From Clostridiaceae bacterium (GTDB taxonomy: Bacteria; Bacillota; Clostridia; Oscillospirales; Acutalibacteraceae), in contig JAEDEQ010000031.1 in NCBI GenBank assembly GCA_016293225.1, forward strand, positions 1-20,446: a stretch of 20,446 nucleotides of DNA, read 5' to 3'. Position numbers and translations under genes: made by a program. The notes beneath the pieces are model-generated. The model saw only the letters and a list, made by a program, of their open reading frames with translations. It searched no databases and was not told the origin of the DNA. Shown one piece after another: positions 1 through 7,365 of this stretch. The stretch's first letter is position 1; every line of letters begins with the position of its first letter.

Positions 1-3
1 AAG

Positions 4-203
4 GCGTAAATTAATTCCCACTCGCCGTTGCTGTTTGCAGATGAAAGCGGCGTCCGAATTTAGATTTTAGATATTAGATGTTAGATGTTAGATGTTATCT
101 TTTTGCAGAAAGCCGCGACTTGAAAAGCAGTTACTATATGTTTTTAAAGCGTAAATTAATTCCCACTCGCCGTTGCTGTTTGCAGATGAAAGCGGCGTCC
201 GAA
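4..203. repeat. 55-bp direct repeat pair
   Basis: The 55 bases at 4-58 recur without mismatch at 149-203, both starting GCGTAAATTAATTCCCACTC and ending GGCGTCCGAA. The 90 bases between hold the TTAGAT tandem tract plus unrelated sequence. There is no open frame with a ribosome binding site here. Two copies with one spacer are too few for CRISPR; an intergenic dispersed repeat or a recent local duplication is more likely. The first copy is close to the window edge, so further copies may lie outside. Confidence 0.85.
60..98. repeat. TTAGAT short tandem repeat
   Basis: Tract of TTAGAT(T/G)-type units: TTAGATTTTAGAT followed by three TTAGATG units. The exact 13-mer TTAGATTTTAGAT occurs again on the other strand at 2171-2183, so this is a dispersed low-complexity repeat. 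No coding role is visible. Confidence 0.75.
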
Positions 204-321
204 GGAAAAATGGGTTCAGCACAACTTAACTGTAGGCGCAATGGAAGCGAAATGCGGCTTTTCCCCCGCAAAGCCGTCATTTTGATTCCTTCTTGCGCCG
301 TAGCCGAAGCAAAGTCCTTTT

Positions 322-353
322 GGTTACTTTTGTGACGCATGACAAAAGTAACC
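322..353. repeat. 12-bp perfect inverted repeat
   Basis: GGTTACTTTTGT at 322-333 and its exact complement ACAAAAGTAACC at 342-353 enclose an 8-base loop. It lies in the gene-free stretch 204-525, with no downstream T-run, so it is not a standard terminator. A second weaker hairpin (GGGCG 428-432 with CGCCC 444-448) lies nearby. The whole 204-525 interval reads as an intergenic mosaic without a gene. Confidence 0.65.
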
Positions 354-525
354 CCAGCGGAGCGGACGGACAAAAACCACTTGCACTATTTACCCACAAA
401 AGAACAACGTACAAGCAAAATTCGTAGGGGCGTCGCTTGTAGCCGCCCGAGTACTTTACCCATTTGCACCGTTTATCCACAAGCACTCATTATATAAAAA
501 TATCAATTACACGGAGATGATATAA

Positions 526-1374
526 ATGCCGAAAAAAATTGCAATAACCACCGAAAGCGCCTCTGACCTTTCGGAAAAACTGCAAAAGCAGTACGATATC
601 CATGTCATGCCGATGACGGTCATCATCGGCGATGAGGAGTATAAGGATAATGTTGACCTGACAACCAAAGAGCTTTTTGAAAAAAGCCGGCTTTATTCAA
701 GTATGCCGAAAACCTCCGGAATTTCGCCGCACGAATACAAGCTTGTTTTTGAAACGCTGACCGAAAAGGGCTTTGATGTTGTTCATGTTGCGCTCGGCAG
801 CAAAATTTCTTCATGCTTCAACAACGCGCTCTTTGCTTCAAACAGCCTTGAAAACGTTTTTGTTGTTGATTCCCAGAGCCTTTCCGCCGGAACGGCGCTG
901 CTTGCTCTCACGGCGAGCCGGCTGCGTGAAAGCGGAGAAACGGCAGAGGAGATAGCGCGCCGGCTTGAAAACGAGCGGACAAAAATCAGCACAAGCTTTA
1001 TTCTTGAGGATACGGCTTTCCTTTTGCGCGGCGGACGCTGCAAAGCGGGCGAAAAGCTGCTTGCCGACCTGCTTTCCCTCAGACCCACGATAGATATAAC
1101 AGACGGCGAGCTTGTTCCCGGAAAAAAGTTCCGCGGAAAAGGTCTTGACGCCATGAAAAAATATATTGCAGAAAAGCTCACCGGCAGTATTGACCGAAAG
1201 CTCTGCCTGCTCAATTACACCTCGCTTTCCGAAGACGAGGTGAGCGAGCTTGCCTTGTTCACAAAAACAGAGGGAGGGTTTGAGTCCGTGATAACACAAG
1301 AGGCCGGCTGCTGCATTGCCTCGCACTGCGGCGAGCGCTGCATGGGCGTAATTTTTAAGCGCGGCGCAAACTAA
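526..1374 (+). CDS. degV: DegV family fatty-acid-binding protein
   Basis: A 282-residue DegV (EDD fold) protein. The family binds a long-chain fatty acid in a deep cleft; characterised members (FakB) present it to the fatty acid kinase FakA in the cytosol. Visible hallmarks are the N-terminal strand with TTESASDLS (about residues 8-16), the MPKTSGISPHEY segment near residues 60-71 that matches the usual PKTSQPSP region, the central LRGGR, and full family length. The ATG at 526 has GGAG at 513-516 nine bases upstream. It is monocistronic: a long hairpin follows before the nrdR promoter. No fakA partner is in the window. Family assignment is firm; the exact fatty acid preference cannot be read from the sequence. 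Confidence 0.93.
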   Translation: MPKKIAITTESASDLSEKLQKQYDIHVMPMTVIIGDEEYKDNVDLTTKELFEKSRLYSSMPKTSGISPHEYKLVFETLTEKGFDVVHVALGSKISSCFNNALFASNSLENVFVVDSQSLSAGTALLALTASRLRESGETAEEIARRLENERTKISTSFILEDTAFLLRGGRCKAGEKLLADLLSLRPTIDITDGELVPGKKFRGKGLDAMKKYIAEKLTGSIDRKLCLLNYTSLSEDEVSELALFTKTEGGFESVITQEAGCCIASHCGERCMGVIFKRGAN

Positions 1375-1402
1375 ATAAAGCCGGACAAAATCCGAATATT
1401 AC

Positions 1403-1466
1403 GCCGCAGGCGCAAAAACGCAGCCGTTAATGCTATCCGGGCTGTGCTTTTTTGCGCTTTTGCGGC
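1403..1466 (+). terminator. Long imperfect hairpin after degV
   Basis: Three paired blocks form one long stem: GCCGCA 1403-1408 with TGCGGC 1461-1466, GCGCAAAAA 1410-1418 with TTTTTGCGC 1449-1457, and GCAGCC 1420-1425 with GGCTGT 1440-1445, loop about 14 bases. It lies directly after degV, but there is no clean terminal T-run after the stem, so termination is plausible rather than certain. Confidence 0.55.
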
Positions 1467-1485
1467 AGCCGGCGCTCACTTTTAT

Positions 1486-1514
1486 TTGACAGCAAAAATC
1501 AACTGTGATACAAT
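1486..1514 (+). promoter_or_regulatory. nrdR sigma-A-type promoter
   Basis: TTGACA at 1486-1491, 17-base spacer, TACAAT at 1509-1514; predicted start near 1521. It is the only good promoter between degV and nrdR. Confidence 0.8.
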
Positions 1515-1527
1515 AGATATAATAACA

Positions 1528-1547
1528 GCGGTCAGACCGCGCTTTTT
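1528..1547 (+). other. Start-proximal hairpin in nrdR leader
   Basis: GCGGTC A GACCGC (1528-1540) is a compact palindrome followed by GCTTTTT, beginning about 8 bases after the predicted transcription start. It may be a 5'-terminal stabilising hairpin or a weak attenuator. It belongs to a pattern seen at several promoters in this window. Confidence 0.5.
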
Positions 1548-1580
1548 GCCAAGCGGCCGCGTGAAAGGGGAAATCAACAT

Positions 1581-2036
1581 ATGAAATGTCCGTTTTGCGG
1601 TTTTTCGGAAAGCAAGGTTATTGATTCACGACCGACGGACGAGGGAGAAAAAATTCGCAGAAGGCGTGAGTGCGTTTCCTGCTCAAAGCGCTTTACAACC
1701 TATGAGATTATTGAAAGCGTACCCATTATCGTTGTTAAAAAGGATAAATCGCGCGAAGCGTTTGACCGCGTAAAGCTTTTTAACGGTATGCTGCGCGCCT
1801 GCGAAAAGCGTCCGGTGTCCATCTCTCAGATAGAAAACGCTGTTGCAGACATTGAAGCCGAGCTTCAGAACTCGCTCGACCGCGAGGTCACCTCGGTACA
1901 TATCGGCGAGCTTGCAATGGACAGGCTGAAGCTGCTTGACGAGGTTGCCTATGTCCGCTTTGCCTCGGTCTACCGTCAGTTCAAGGATATCAACACTTTC
2001 ATGGAGGAGCTTGCAAAACTCCTCGGGGAAAAATAA
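1581..2036 (+). CDS. nrdR: NrdR ribonucleotide reductase repressor
   Basis: A 151-residue transcriptional repressor of ribonucleotide reductase genes. NrdR senses adenine nucleotides through an ATP-cone and binds paired NrdR boxes. The N-terminal zinc ribbon is intact (C3, C6, C31, C34) with the arginine-rich KIRRRREC segment, followed by FTTYEII and the ATP-cone from about residue 47 (VVKKDKSREAFDRVKL). Length is typical for the family. The ATG at 1581 has an AAGGGGAA site about 10 bases upstream. It is transcribed alone from the promoter at 1486-1514. No ribonucleotide reductase gene is in the window, so its targets act in trans. Confidence 0.97.
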   Translation: MKCPFCGFSESKVIDSRPTDEGEKIRRRRECVSCSKRFTTYEIIESVPIIVVKKDKSREAFDRVKLFNGMLRACEKRPVSISQIENAVADIEAELQNSLDREVTSVHIGELAMDRLKLLDEVAYVRFASVYRQFKDINTFMEELAKLLGEK

Positions 2037-2068
2037 TTATAAAACGCATTCAGCGCAGATAAAAGTAA

Positions 2069-2125
2069 AAAAGCTATAATTCACAAACACCTGCAAAGGA
2101 AGGTCTTGTGTGAGTTATAGCTTTT
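2069..2125. terminator. Bidirectional terminator between nrdR and the glutamate synthase operon
   Basis: Stem AGCTATAATTCACA (2072-2085) pairs with TGTGAGTTATAGCT (2109-2122) with one G-U pair and a 23-base loop. T-runs follow on both strands (TTTTT after 2122; complement of AAAAAA before 2072), fitting its place between convergent genes. The same 13-base stem recurs at 18291-18341. Confidence 0.85.
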
Positions 2126-2155
2126 TCTGTTTGCATTTATATGCAACCACCCATC

Positions 2156-2183
2156 AATCTAAAATCTGAAATCTAAAATCTAA
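2156..2183. repeat. ATCTAAAATCT repeat
   Basis: AATCTAAAATCT-GAAATCTAAAATCTAA is an inverted-orientation copy of the TTAGAT repeat at 60-98. Its right end supplies the TAG stop codon (2180-2182) of the GXGXG gene, so the repeat abuts and defines that gene's 3' end. Confidence 0.7.
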
Positions 2184-2902
2184 TTTGCAACATACATCTG
2201 CTTATACGGGTTTTTGCTGTCCGGCGTAATGACCGTGAACGGCGCGGAAAGCATCTCCTGCGTATCAAAGCCGAAAAGCCGGCAGAACCGCTCAATATAC
2301 GGGCGAATCTCCGCCATGTCGCTTTCGTCCGCTTTTTTTGCGGTGACCTGCGCCGGGAAAAGTATCGAGGCTGTATTTCCGCGAATTATCATCTTTCCGC
2401 CGTGCATTCCCGTGCAGGGAAAGTTTCCGACTGTGGGCTTGCCGTCCTTTTGGAGACCGAGGACGATTATGAGTCCGCCTGCCTGGTATTCGCCGAGGAA
2501 GCTCCCCGCCCTTTCACCGATGACGATTACGGGCTTTTTTTCTTTGTACTCCTTCATGTGTATTCCGGCTCTGTAGCCTGCGCTGCCCCGAATGTAGATT
2601 GCGCCTCCACGCATTGCATAGCCTGCCGCATCTCCGATGTTTCCGTGAACAACAATTTCCCCGTTGTTCATTGTGTCGCCCACTGCGTCCTGCGCATTGC
2701 CGTTAACGGTAATTGTTCCGCCTCCGAGATAGGCGCCGAGCGCGTTTCCGGGAACGCCGCCTATTGTGATATTCTTATCCTTCATGCCCGAAGCGATGAA
2801 GCGCTGTCCGAGGCAGTTATCAATCACGCAGTCCCTGTCCGCACTGCGGATATACTCGTTGAGCTTTGAGAACAAAACTCCGTCTGCATTTATATGTGTC
2901 AT
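2180..2902 (-). CDS. Glutamate synthase GXGXG domain subunit
   Basis: A 240-residue stand-alone version of the C-terminal right-handed beta-helix domain of glutamate synthase (GltB3 of archaeal-type enzymes; also related to the FwdC/FmdC fold). Repeated glycine motifs stand out: GNALGAYLGGGTI, GNAQDAVGDTMNNGEI, GNIGDAAGYAMRGGAI, GSAGYRAG, then RAGSFLGEYQAGG. It is thought to be structural, linking the amidotransferase and synthase sites. The start at 2902 was chosen because MTHINADG begins the conserved region and its ATG overlaps the upstream stop as ATGA; an AGGGGG site lies just upstream. A longer in-frame start at 2965 would sit inside the preceding gene. It is the last gene of the operon, followed by the bidirectional terminator. 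Confidence 0.9.
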   Translation of the reverse strand: MTHINADGVLFSKLNEYIRSADRDCVIDNCLGQRFIASGMKDKNITIGGVPGNALGAYLGGGTITVNGNAQDAVGDTMNNGEIVVHGNIGDAAGYAMRGGAIYIRGSAGYRAGIHMKEYKEKKPVIVIGERAGSFLGEYQAGGLIIVLGLQKDGKPTVGNFPCTGMHGGKMIIRGNTASILFPAQVTAKKADESDMAEIRPYIERFCRLFGFDTQEMLSAPFTVITPDSKNPYKQMYVAN

Positions 2903-4149
2903 TGAAGAACGCCCCCTAACTTTTCCTTGCGCCACTGCTTTGAAAAGGCTGAAAGATCGGCACATTTCTGAAGCCTTTCAAAGTCTACCGAAGCAATATC
3001 CGTTTTGTTCCTTATCATGCCGGTATATATTCCGGCGCGTTCGGTTTTTCCGATGAGAATGAAGCCAACAAGCCTGTTATCTTTGATATAAAGCTTTTTG
3101 AGCGCGTCTTCGTCCTTTTCTCCACAGACGTATGCGCCCTCAGACTCTTGCGGTCTGCTTCCGGCGGTCATGATGTGTACGCCGAAAAAGCCGATTGAAT
3201 TCATCGGTATTGCGTTATCGAAAACCTGCTCTTTTCCTGCCATGTTCACTCCGGCGCAAAAGCCCTGCATATATGCATTGGGCAAAAGAGCCATAACCTT
3301 TGTGCTTCCGTCGGAAATATCGACGCTTTCGGTGCAGTCGCCTGCGGCATAAACGCTTTCAAGCGAGGTTTTCATGTGTTCGTCAACAGTTATTGCACGT
3401 CCGCATTTTCCGCCGGCGTCCGAAACAAGCTTTGCGTTCGGCCTTACGCCCACGGCAGTAACAAGAACGTCAAATTCAATTTCCTTTCCGCTTTTCATGA
3501 AAGCCTTGTTCGCTTCATAGCGCACCGCGCAATCGTTCAGCACAAGTTCTATTCCGTTTTCCTCAAGCCGCTTTTCCACCATAACGGAGCTTTCCTTGTC
3601 AAGTATTGTTGAAAGCACACGGTCGGCAAGGTCGCAGACGGTGATTTTTTTCACCCTTTCAAAAAGTCCCTCGGCGCACTTCAGGCCGATAAGTCCTGCG
3701 CCGATTATCAGAACACGGCTGTTTTTGTCAGTAATTTTTTCGAGCGCAAGAGCGTCGTCAAGCGTCGTGAAGCAAAGCTTGTTCTTCACCTTTTCAAAGC
3801 CGTCTGCCGGCGGAACAAAGGGCGAAGAGCCTGCGGCAACGCAAAGCTCGTCATAGGGAAGAACTGAGCCGTTGTCAAGTGTAACCGACTTTTTTTCACT
3901 GTCGATTTTTTCTGCTGAAATACCAAAAAGAACTTTGACACCGTTCTCCTCATAGAAGCTGTCGGGGCGGTATTTGATTCTTTCAAGGTCGGTCTTGCCC
4001 TCAAGATAATACGAGATCAGCGGACGGCAGTAGGTGTGGCGGTCTTCCTTTGAAACAACGGTGATCTCTCCGTCTTTATCCGCACTTCTTATTCCCTCTA
4101 TGCAGCCGATTGCCGCAGTTGAATTTCCGATGATGAGATACTTTTTCAT
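2899..4149 (-). CDS. FAD/NAD(P)-dependent oxidoreductase of glutamate synthase operon
   Basis: A 416-residue pyridine nucleotide-disulphide oxidoreductase-fold flavoprotein (NirB/NADH oxidase-like group). An N-terminal FAD-binding beta-alpha-beta is seen in KYLIIGNSTAAIGCIEGI, a central NAD(P)-binding Rossmann motif in VLIIGAGLIGLKCAEGL, and an FAD contact in VYAAGDCTE. No redox-active CXXC pair is visible, so it is not a disulphide reductase. In this operon it probably passes NAD(P)H electrons through the adjacent polyferredoxin to the synthase subunit, but direct evidence is lacking. The start at 4149 fits a GGAGG site lying within the end of the ferredoxin gene; the in-frame ATG at 4170 lacks one. 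It overlaps the GXGXG gene by ATGA. Confidence 0.88.
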   Translation of the reverse strand: MKKYLIIGNSTAAIGCIEGIRSADKDGEITVVSKEDRHTYCRPLISYYLEGKTDLERIKYRPDSFYEENGVKVLFGISAEKIDSEKKSVTLDNGSVLPYDELCVAAGSSPFVPPADGFEKVKNKLCFTTLDDALALEKITDKNSRVLIIGAGLIGLKCAEGLFERVKKITVCDLADRVLSTILDKESSVMVEKRLEENGIELVLNDCAVRYEANKAFMKSGKEIEFDVLVTAVGVRPNAKLVSDAGGKCGRAITVDEHMKTSLESVYAAGDCTESVDISDGSTKVMALLPNAYMQGFCAGVNMAGKEQVFDNAIPMNSIGFFGVHIMTAGSRPQESEGAYVCGEKDEDALKKLYIKDNRLVGFILIGKTERAGIYTGMIRNKTDIASVDFERLQKCADLSAFSKQWRKEKLGGVLQ

Positions 4150-4156
4150 TGTTCCG

Positions 4157-4582
4157 TCACCCCTCCTCATAAACTATCGCCCTGTTCGGACAGCCCGAAA
4201 CACAGGCAGGCTCTCCGCAGGAATTTTTAAGGCAGAGCTCACACTTCTGAACCGCGCCGTTTTCGCCGGGAACAACGGCGCCGAACGGGCAGACCAGAAC
4301 GCACGTCAGGCAGCCGACGCATTTTTCATGATCAATGCAGACTGCGCCGTTTTCAAGGTGCAGCGCGCCCGAAATGCAGCTTTTTACGCAGATTGCGTCC
4401 TTGCAGTGGCGGCAGGAAACGGCGTAGGTAACGTCCTTTCCGCTTTCAACGCGGATTCGCGGATAAATGCTTTTTCCCTTGAGCTTTTCCATGCGGTCAA
4501 GCCCCGAATTTGCAAAAGCACAGTTATATTCGCAAAGGTGACAGCCGAGACACCATTCTTCTTTAACAAATACTTTTTTCAT
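4157..4582 (-). CDS. Four-cluster polyferredoxin subunit
   Basis: A 141-residue iron-sulphur protein of the HycB/DmsB-like ferredoxin class, with four cysteine groups: C11/C14/C17/C21, C57/C60/C65/C69, C88/C91/C94/C98 and C114/C117/C127/C131 (C122 extra). These predict about four [4Fe-4S] clusters forming an electron wire. Its place between the FMN synthase and the flavoprotein, with ATGA overlap upstream and a 7-base gap downstream, makes it the likely electron carrier between them. It has no signal peptide, so it acts in the cytosol. Family placement is certain; the electron route is inferred from context. Confidence 0.9.
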   Translation of the reverse strand: MKKVFVKEEWCLGCHLCEYNCAFANSGLDRMEKLKGKSIYPRIRVESGKDVTYAVSCRHCKDAICVKSCISGALHLENGAVCIDHEKCVGCLTCVLVCPFGAVVPGENGAVQKCELCLKNSCGEPACVSGCPNRAIVYEEG

Positions 4583-6084
4583 TCTCCTGCGTGTGAGATA
4601 CCGAGGATCTCAAGCTCCTTTCCCGTCAGGTTAACGCCGCGCAGCATAAGTCGGTTTCCGCGCAGTGCTTCAATAGAGTTGATTCCCATTCCGCCAAGCA
4701 GCTCCTTGATTTCATGCCGCCATGCGGTCATGAGGTTGACAAGGCGCTGTTCGCCGATTTCCGGATTGAGCCTTTTTACAAGCTCCGGGCGCTGGGTTGC
4801 AATGCCCCAGTTGCATTTTCCGGTCTGGCACGTTCTGCAAAGGTGACAGCCGAGCGCAAGCAGGGCGGCCGTTGCAATGTAGCACGCGTCCGCGCCGAGG
4901 GCTATTGCCTTGACAACGTCCGAGGAGGAGCGGATACTTCCGCCGACAACAAGCGAAACGTTGTTGCGTATGCCTTCATCGCGCAGTCTTTTATCAACCG
5001 CAGCCAGCGCAAGCTCAATAGGAATACCAACGTTGTCGCGTATCCTTGTCGGTGCGGCGCCCGTTCCGCCGCGGAAGCCGTCAATGGCGATTATGTCCGC
5101 GCCGCTGCGTGCAATTCCGCTTGCAATCGCCGCAATATTATGAACGGCGGCGACCTTAACAATTACGGGCTTTTTATACTCCGTTGCCTCCTTGAGTGAA
5201 TAGACAAGCTGGCGCAGGTCCTCAATGGAATAGATATCGTGGTGCGGAGCGGGCGAGATTGCGTCCGAGCCCTCGGGTATCATGCGCGTTTTTGAAACAT
5301 CGCCCACAATCTTTGCGCCGGGCAGATGTCCGCCGATTCCGGGCTTTGCACCCTGACCCATTTTTATCTCTATCGCCGCGCCGGTGTTGAGGTATTCCTC
5401 ATGCACGCCGAAACGCCCCGAGGCAACCTGAACGATTGTGTTTTCGCCGTAGCAGTAAAAGTCCTCGTGCAGTCCGCCCTCACCGGTGTTGTAAAGTATG
5501 CCGAGCTTTTTTGCCGCCCTTGCAAGGCTTTCGTGGGCGTTATAGCTTATTGAGCCGTAGCTCATTGCGGAGAACATTACCGGCATTGAAAGCTCCAGCT
5601 GCGGCGGAAGGTCGGTTTTGAGCTTTCCGTTTTTGTCGCGTTCAATTTTTTCCGGCTTTTTTCCGAGGAAGACCTTGGTTTCCATCGGCTCGCGCAAAGG
5701 GTCAATCGGCGGATTCGTTACCTGGGAAGCATTGATGAGAATTTTGTCCCAATATACCGGGAAGTTTTTCGGGTTGCCCATTGACGAAAGCAGAACGCCG
5801 CCGCCCGTTGCCTGCTTGTAAATTTCCTTAATAGTGTCCGTCTGCCAGTTTGCGTTTTCGCGGAAAGCACAGTCGTTTTTAACAATCTTGAGCGCATGAG
5901 TGGGGCAAAGCGAAACGCAGCGCTGGCAGTCAACGCACTTTGCCTCGTCGCACATCATAAGTCCGCTGTCGGAATCAAAAAAGTGAACCTCGTTGGCACA
6001 TTGCCGTTCGCAGACGCGGCAGGCAATGCAGCGGTCATAATTGCGCATAACCTCAAAATCGGGAAAAATATATGAAACACCCAT
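4579..6084 (-). CDS. Glutamate synthase FMN/Fe-S catalytic subunit (archaeal type)
   Basis: A 501-residue synthase subunit that makes glutamate from 2-oxoglutarate and ammonia delivered by the amidotransferase. Residues 1-65 are a fused two-cluster ferredoxin domain (C19/C22/C25/C29 and C50/C53/C56/C60). Residues about 85-501 are the FMN-binding TIM barrel, with DGFRGGTGAAP (335-345), the GGSIRSSSDVVKAIALGADA phosphate-binding region, and the 3Fe-4S ligands in GCHLCRTCQTGKC (C413, C416 or C419, C424). The start ATG overlaps the amidotransferase stop (TAATG) with AGGAGGG eight bases upstream, indicating translational coupling. The N-terminal ferredoxin and lack of fused amidotransferase identify the archaeal/clostridial split form rather than bacterial GltB. 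Confidence 0.95.
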   Translation of the reverse strand: MGVSYIFPDFEVMRNYDRCIACRVCERQCANEVHFFDSDSGLMMCDEAKCVDCQRCVSLCPTHALKIVKNDCAFRENANWQTDTIKEIYKQATGGGVLLSSMGNPKNFPVYWDKILINASQVTNPPIDPLREPMETKVFLGKKPEKIERDKNGKLKTDLPPQLELSMPVMFSAMSYGSISYNAHESLARAAKKLGILYNTGEGGLHEDFYCYGENTIVQVASGRFGVHEEYLNTGAAIEIKMGQGAKPGIGGHLPGAKIVGDVSKTRMIPEGSDAISPAPHHDIYSIEDLRQLVYSLKEATEYKKPVIVKVAAVHNIAAIASGIARSGADIIAIDGFRGGTGAAPTRIRDNVGIPIELALAAVDKRLRDEGIRNNVSLVVGGSIRSSSDVVKAIALGADACYIATAALLALGCHLCRTCQTGKCNWGIATQRPELVKRLNPEIGEQRLVNLMTAWRHEIKELLGGMGINSIEALRGNRLMLRGVNLTGKELEILGISHAGE

Positions 6085-7175
6085 TAATACATACCCTCCT
6101 TGACCTTTACGATAACAGGCTCTCCGCCCATCGGAGCATAGATGTTTGCAGCGTCCGGTTCCATGGCGCGGATTGCGGCCTCCTCGCTTGCAACAAAAAC
6201 CTTGTCGTCCTTTTCGCCAACAACCATTGAGCGCAGCTTGAGCCTGTCATTGAGAGCCATCATTCCGCCGCTGAAGCCCAGCACGATTGAGAACGGCCCG
6301 GTGATAAGGAAACCGGAAAACATTGTGCGCAGATAGGAAAGCTTCTTTTTCGTCTCCTCGTCCTTGCTTTCGATTGTGCTCCAGAACGGCGCGGCAATAA
6401 CCGAAGCGGTCTCCTCAAGAGTAAGTCCCTGCCGCCTGATGAGGTAATCTGCAATATAGGTTATGACCTCGGTATCGGTCTGAAGCGTGCATTTGTAGCC
6501 GAACATTTCAATAAAGCGGCGGTTCGCGTCATAGGAGGATATTTCGCCGTTATGAACCACGGAGTAATCAAGCAGTGAGAACGGGTGCGCGCCGCCCCAC
6601 CAGCCGGGGGTGTTGGTCGGATATCTTCCGTGAGCCGTCCAGCAGTAAGCCTCATATTCCTCAAGGCGGTAAAAGCGTCCGACATCCTCCGGATAACCGA
6701 CAGCTTTGAAAACGCCCATGTTCTTTCCGCTTGAAAAAACATAGCAACCGGGAAGACTTGTGTTAATGCGCATGACCGTTCGGGCAACATATTCCTTTTC
6801 ATCAAGCTGCAGCCTTGAAAGCACGGAGGCAAACGGAGTAACAAAGTATCTTCGGATTATCGGAACATCGGTAATTTCCGGTATCTTCCTTATCGGGATA
6901 TTCTCCGCCTTAACAATTTCAAAGCTGTCCTTGAGAAAGCGCTCGCACTTTTCCTTTGCGTCGCTGTCGTTATAAAAAATGTGAAACGCATAAAAATCCT
7001 TGTATTGGGGATAGATTCCGTAGCCGGCAAAGCCGCCGCCGAGACCGTTTGAGCGGTCGTGCATGGTTGCAATTCCCTTTATCACAGAATCACCCGTCAT
7101 TCTTTTTCCGTCCCTTGAAATGACCGCCGCAATTGCACAGCCGGACGGTATTCTGATCTCTCCTTCAAGTTTCAT
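6084..7175 (-). CDS. Glutamate synthase class II glutamine amidotransferase subunit
   Basis: A 363-residue Ntn-hydrolase that would hydrolyse glutamine to glutamate and ammonia for the partner synthase subunit. The start at 7175 (MKLEGEIRIPSGC) was chosen over an in-frame ATG at 7229 because it has an AAAGGA site and begins at the conserved N-terminus. The probable nucleophile is Cys12 in SGCAIAAV, implying removal of an 11-residue propeptide, as in other glutamate synthases. Further hallmarks are HDRSNGLGGGFAGYG, the AHGRYPTNTPGWWGGAHPF substrate region, and VVHNGEISSYDANRR. It is the first gene of the operon, downstream of the leader hairpin and promoter at 7337-7365. Confidence 0.94.
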   Translation of the reverse strand: MKLEGEIRIPSGCAIAAVISRDGKRMTGDSVIKGIATMHDRSNGLGGGFAGYGIYPQYKDFYAFHIFYNDSDAKEKCERFLKDSFEIVKAENIPIRKIPEITDVPIIRRYFVTPFASVLSRLQLDEKEYVARTVMRINTSLPGCYVFSSGKNMGVFKAVGYPEDVGRFYRLEEYEAYCWTAHGRYPTNTPGWWGGAHPFSLLDYSVVHNGEISSYDANRRFIEMFGYKCTLQTDTEVITYIADYLIRRQGLTLEETASVIAAPFWSTIESKDEETKKKLSYLRTMFSGFLITGPFSIVLGFSGGMMALNDRLKLRSMVVGEKDDKVFVASEEAAIRAMEPDAANIYAPMGGEPVIVKVKEGMY

Positions 7176-7208
7176 ACTTTGTTGTCCTTTCCGAAAAAGT
7201 TTTATCGG

Positions 7209-7253
7209 GCAGCCTGCTTCAACCGGCACGTTTTTGTTCTGCCTACGGGCTGC
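7209..7253 (-). other. Second leader hairpin of glutamate synthase operon
   Basis: In the transcribed strand GCAGCC (7253-7248) can pair with GGCTGC (7214-7209) around a 33-base loop, between the leader terminator and the ribosome binding site. Function is unknown. Confidence 0.35.
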
Positions 7254-7259
7254 TTAATG

Positions 7260-7320
7260 AAAAAAAGCAAAGGCGTCCATCGTAAAAGGGGGCTTCCCTT
7301 CTATGAATGAACGCCTTTGC
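7260..7320 (-). terminator. Leader terminator/attenuator of glutamate synthase operon
   Basis: On the transcribed strand GCAAAGGCGT (7320-7311) pairs perfectly with ACGCCTTTGC (7276-7267) and is followed by seven T. Inside is a second stem AAGGG/CCCTT (7300-7296 with 7290-7286), separated from the outer stem by asymmetric internal loops TCATTCATA-side and TACGATGG-side. It starts about 11 bases after the predicted transcription start and some 85 bases before the first gene. Its position inside the leader of a biosynthetic operon points to conditional readthrough. No match to known glutamine riboswitch consensus was convincing. Confidence 0.8.
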
Positions 7321-7336
7321 TCACTTATACTTCAGG

Positions 7337-7365
7337 ATTATATCACAGCAAAGTCGAAATGTCAA
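7337..7365 (-). promoter_or_regulatory. Glutamate synthase operon promoter
   Basis: Consensus TTGACA (7365-7360), 17-base spacer and TATAAT (7342-7337) reading leftward; predicted start near 7330. A perfect match at both boxes predicts strong transcription into the leader hairpin. The remaining 7366-7557 holds no gene; GCTGCCCC 7426-7433 and GGGGCAGC 7483-7490 could pair over a long loop. Confidence 0.88.

Noticed and set aside
4..203. CRISPR array from the 55-bp direct repeats
   Set aside because: Only two copies, repeat too long, spacer 90 bases and itself repetitive, no cas genes.
4034..4846. 270-codon rightward frame across the ferredoxin region
   Set aside because: Spans three well-supported overlapping leftward genes and has no ribosome binding site or family similarity.
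7260..7320. Glutamine riboswitch in the glutamate synthase leader
   Set aside because: A GTTCA occurs at a similar place, but the rest of the glnA/downstream-peptide consensus is not there and those classes are known from cyanobacteria.
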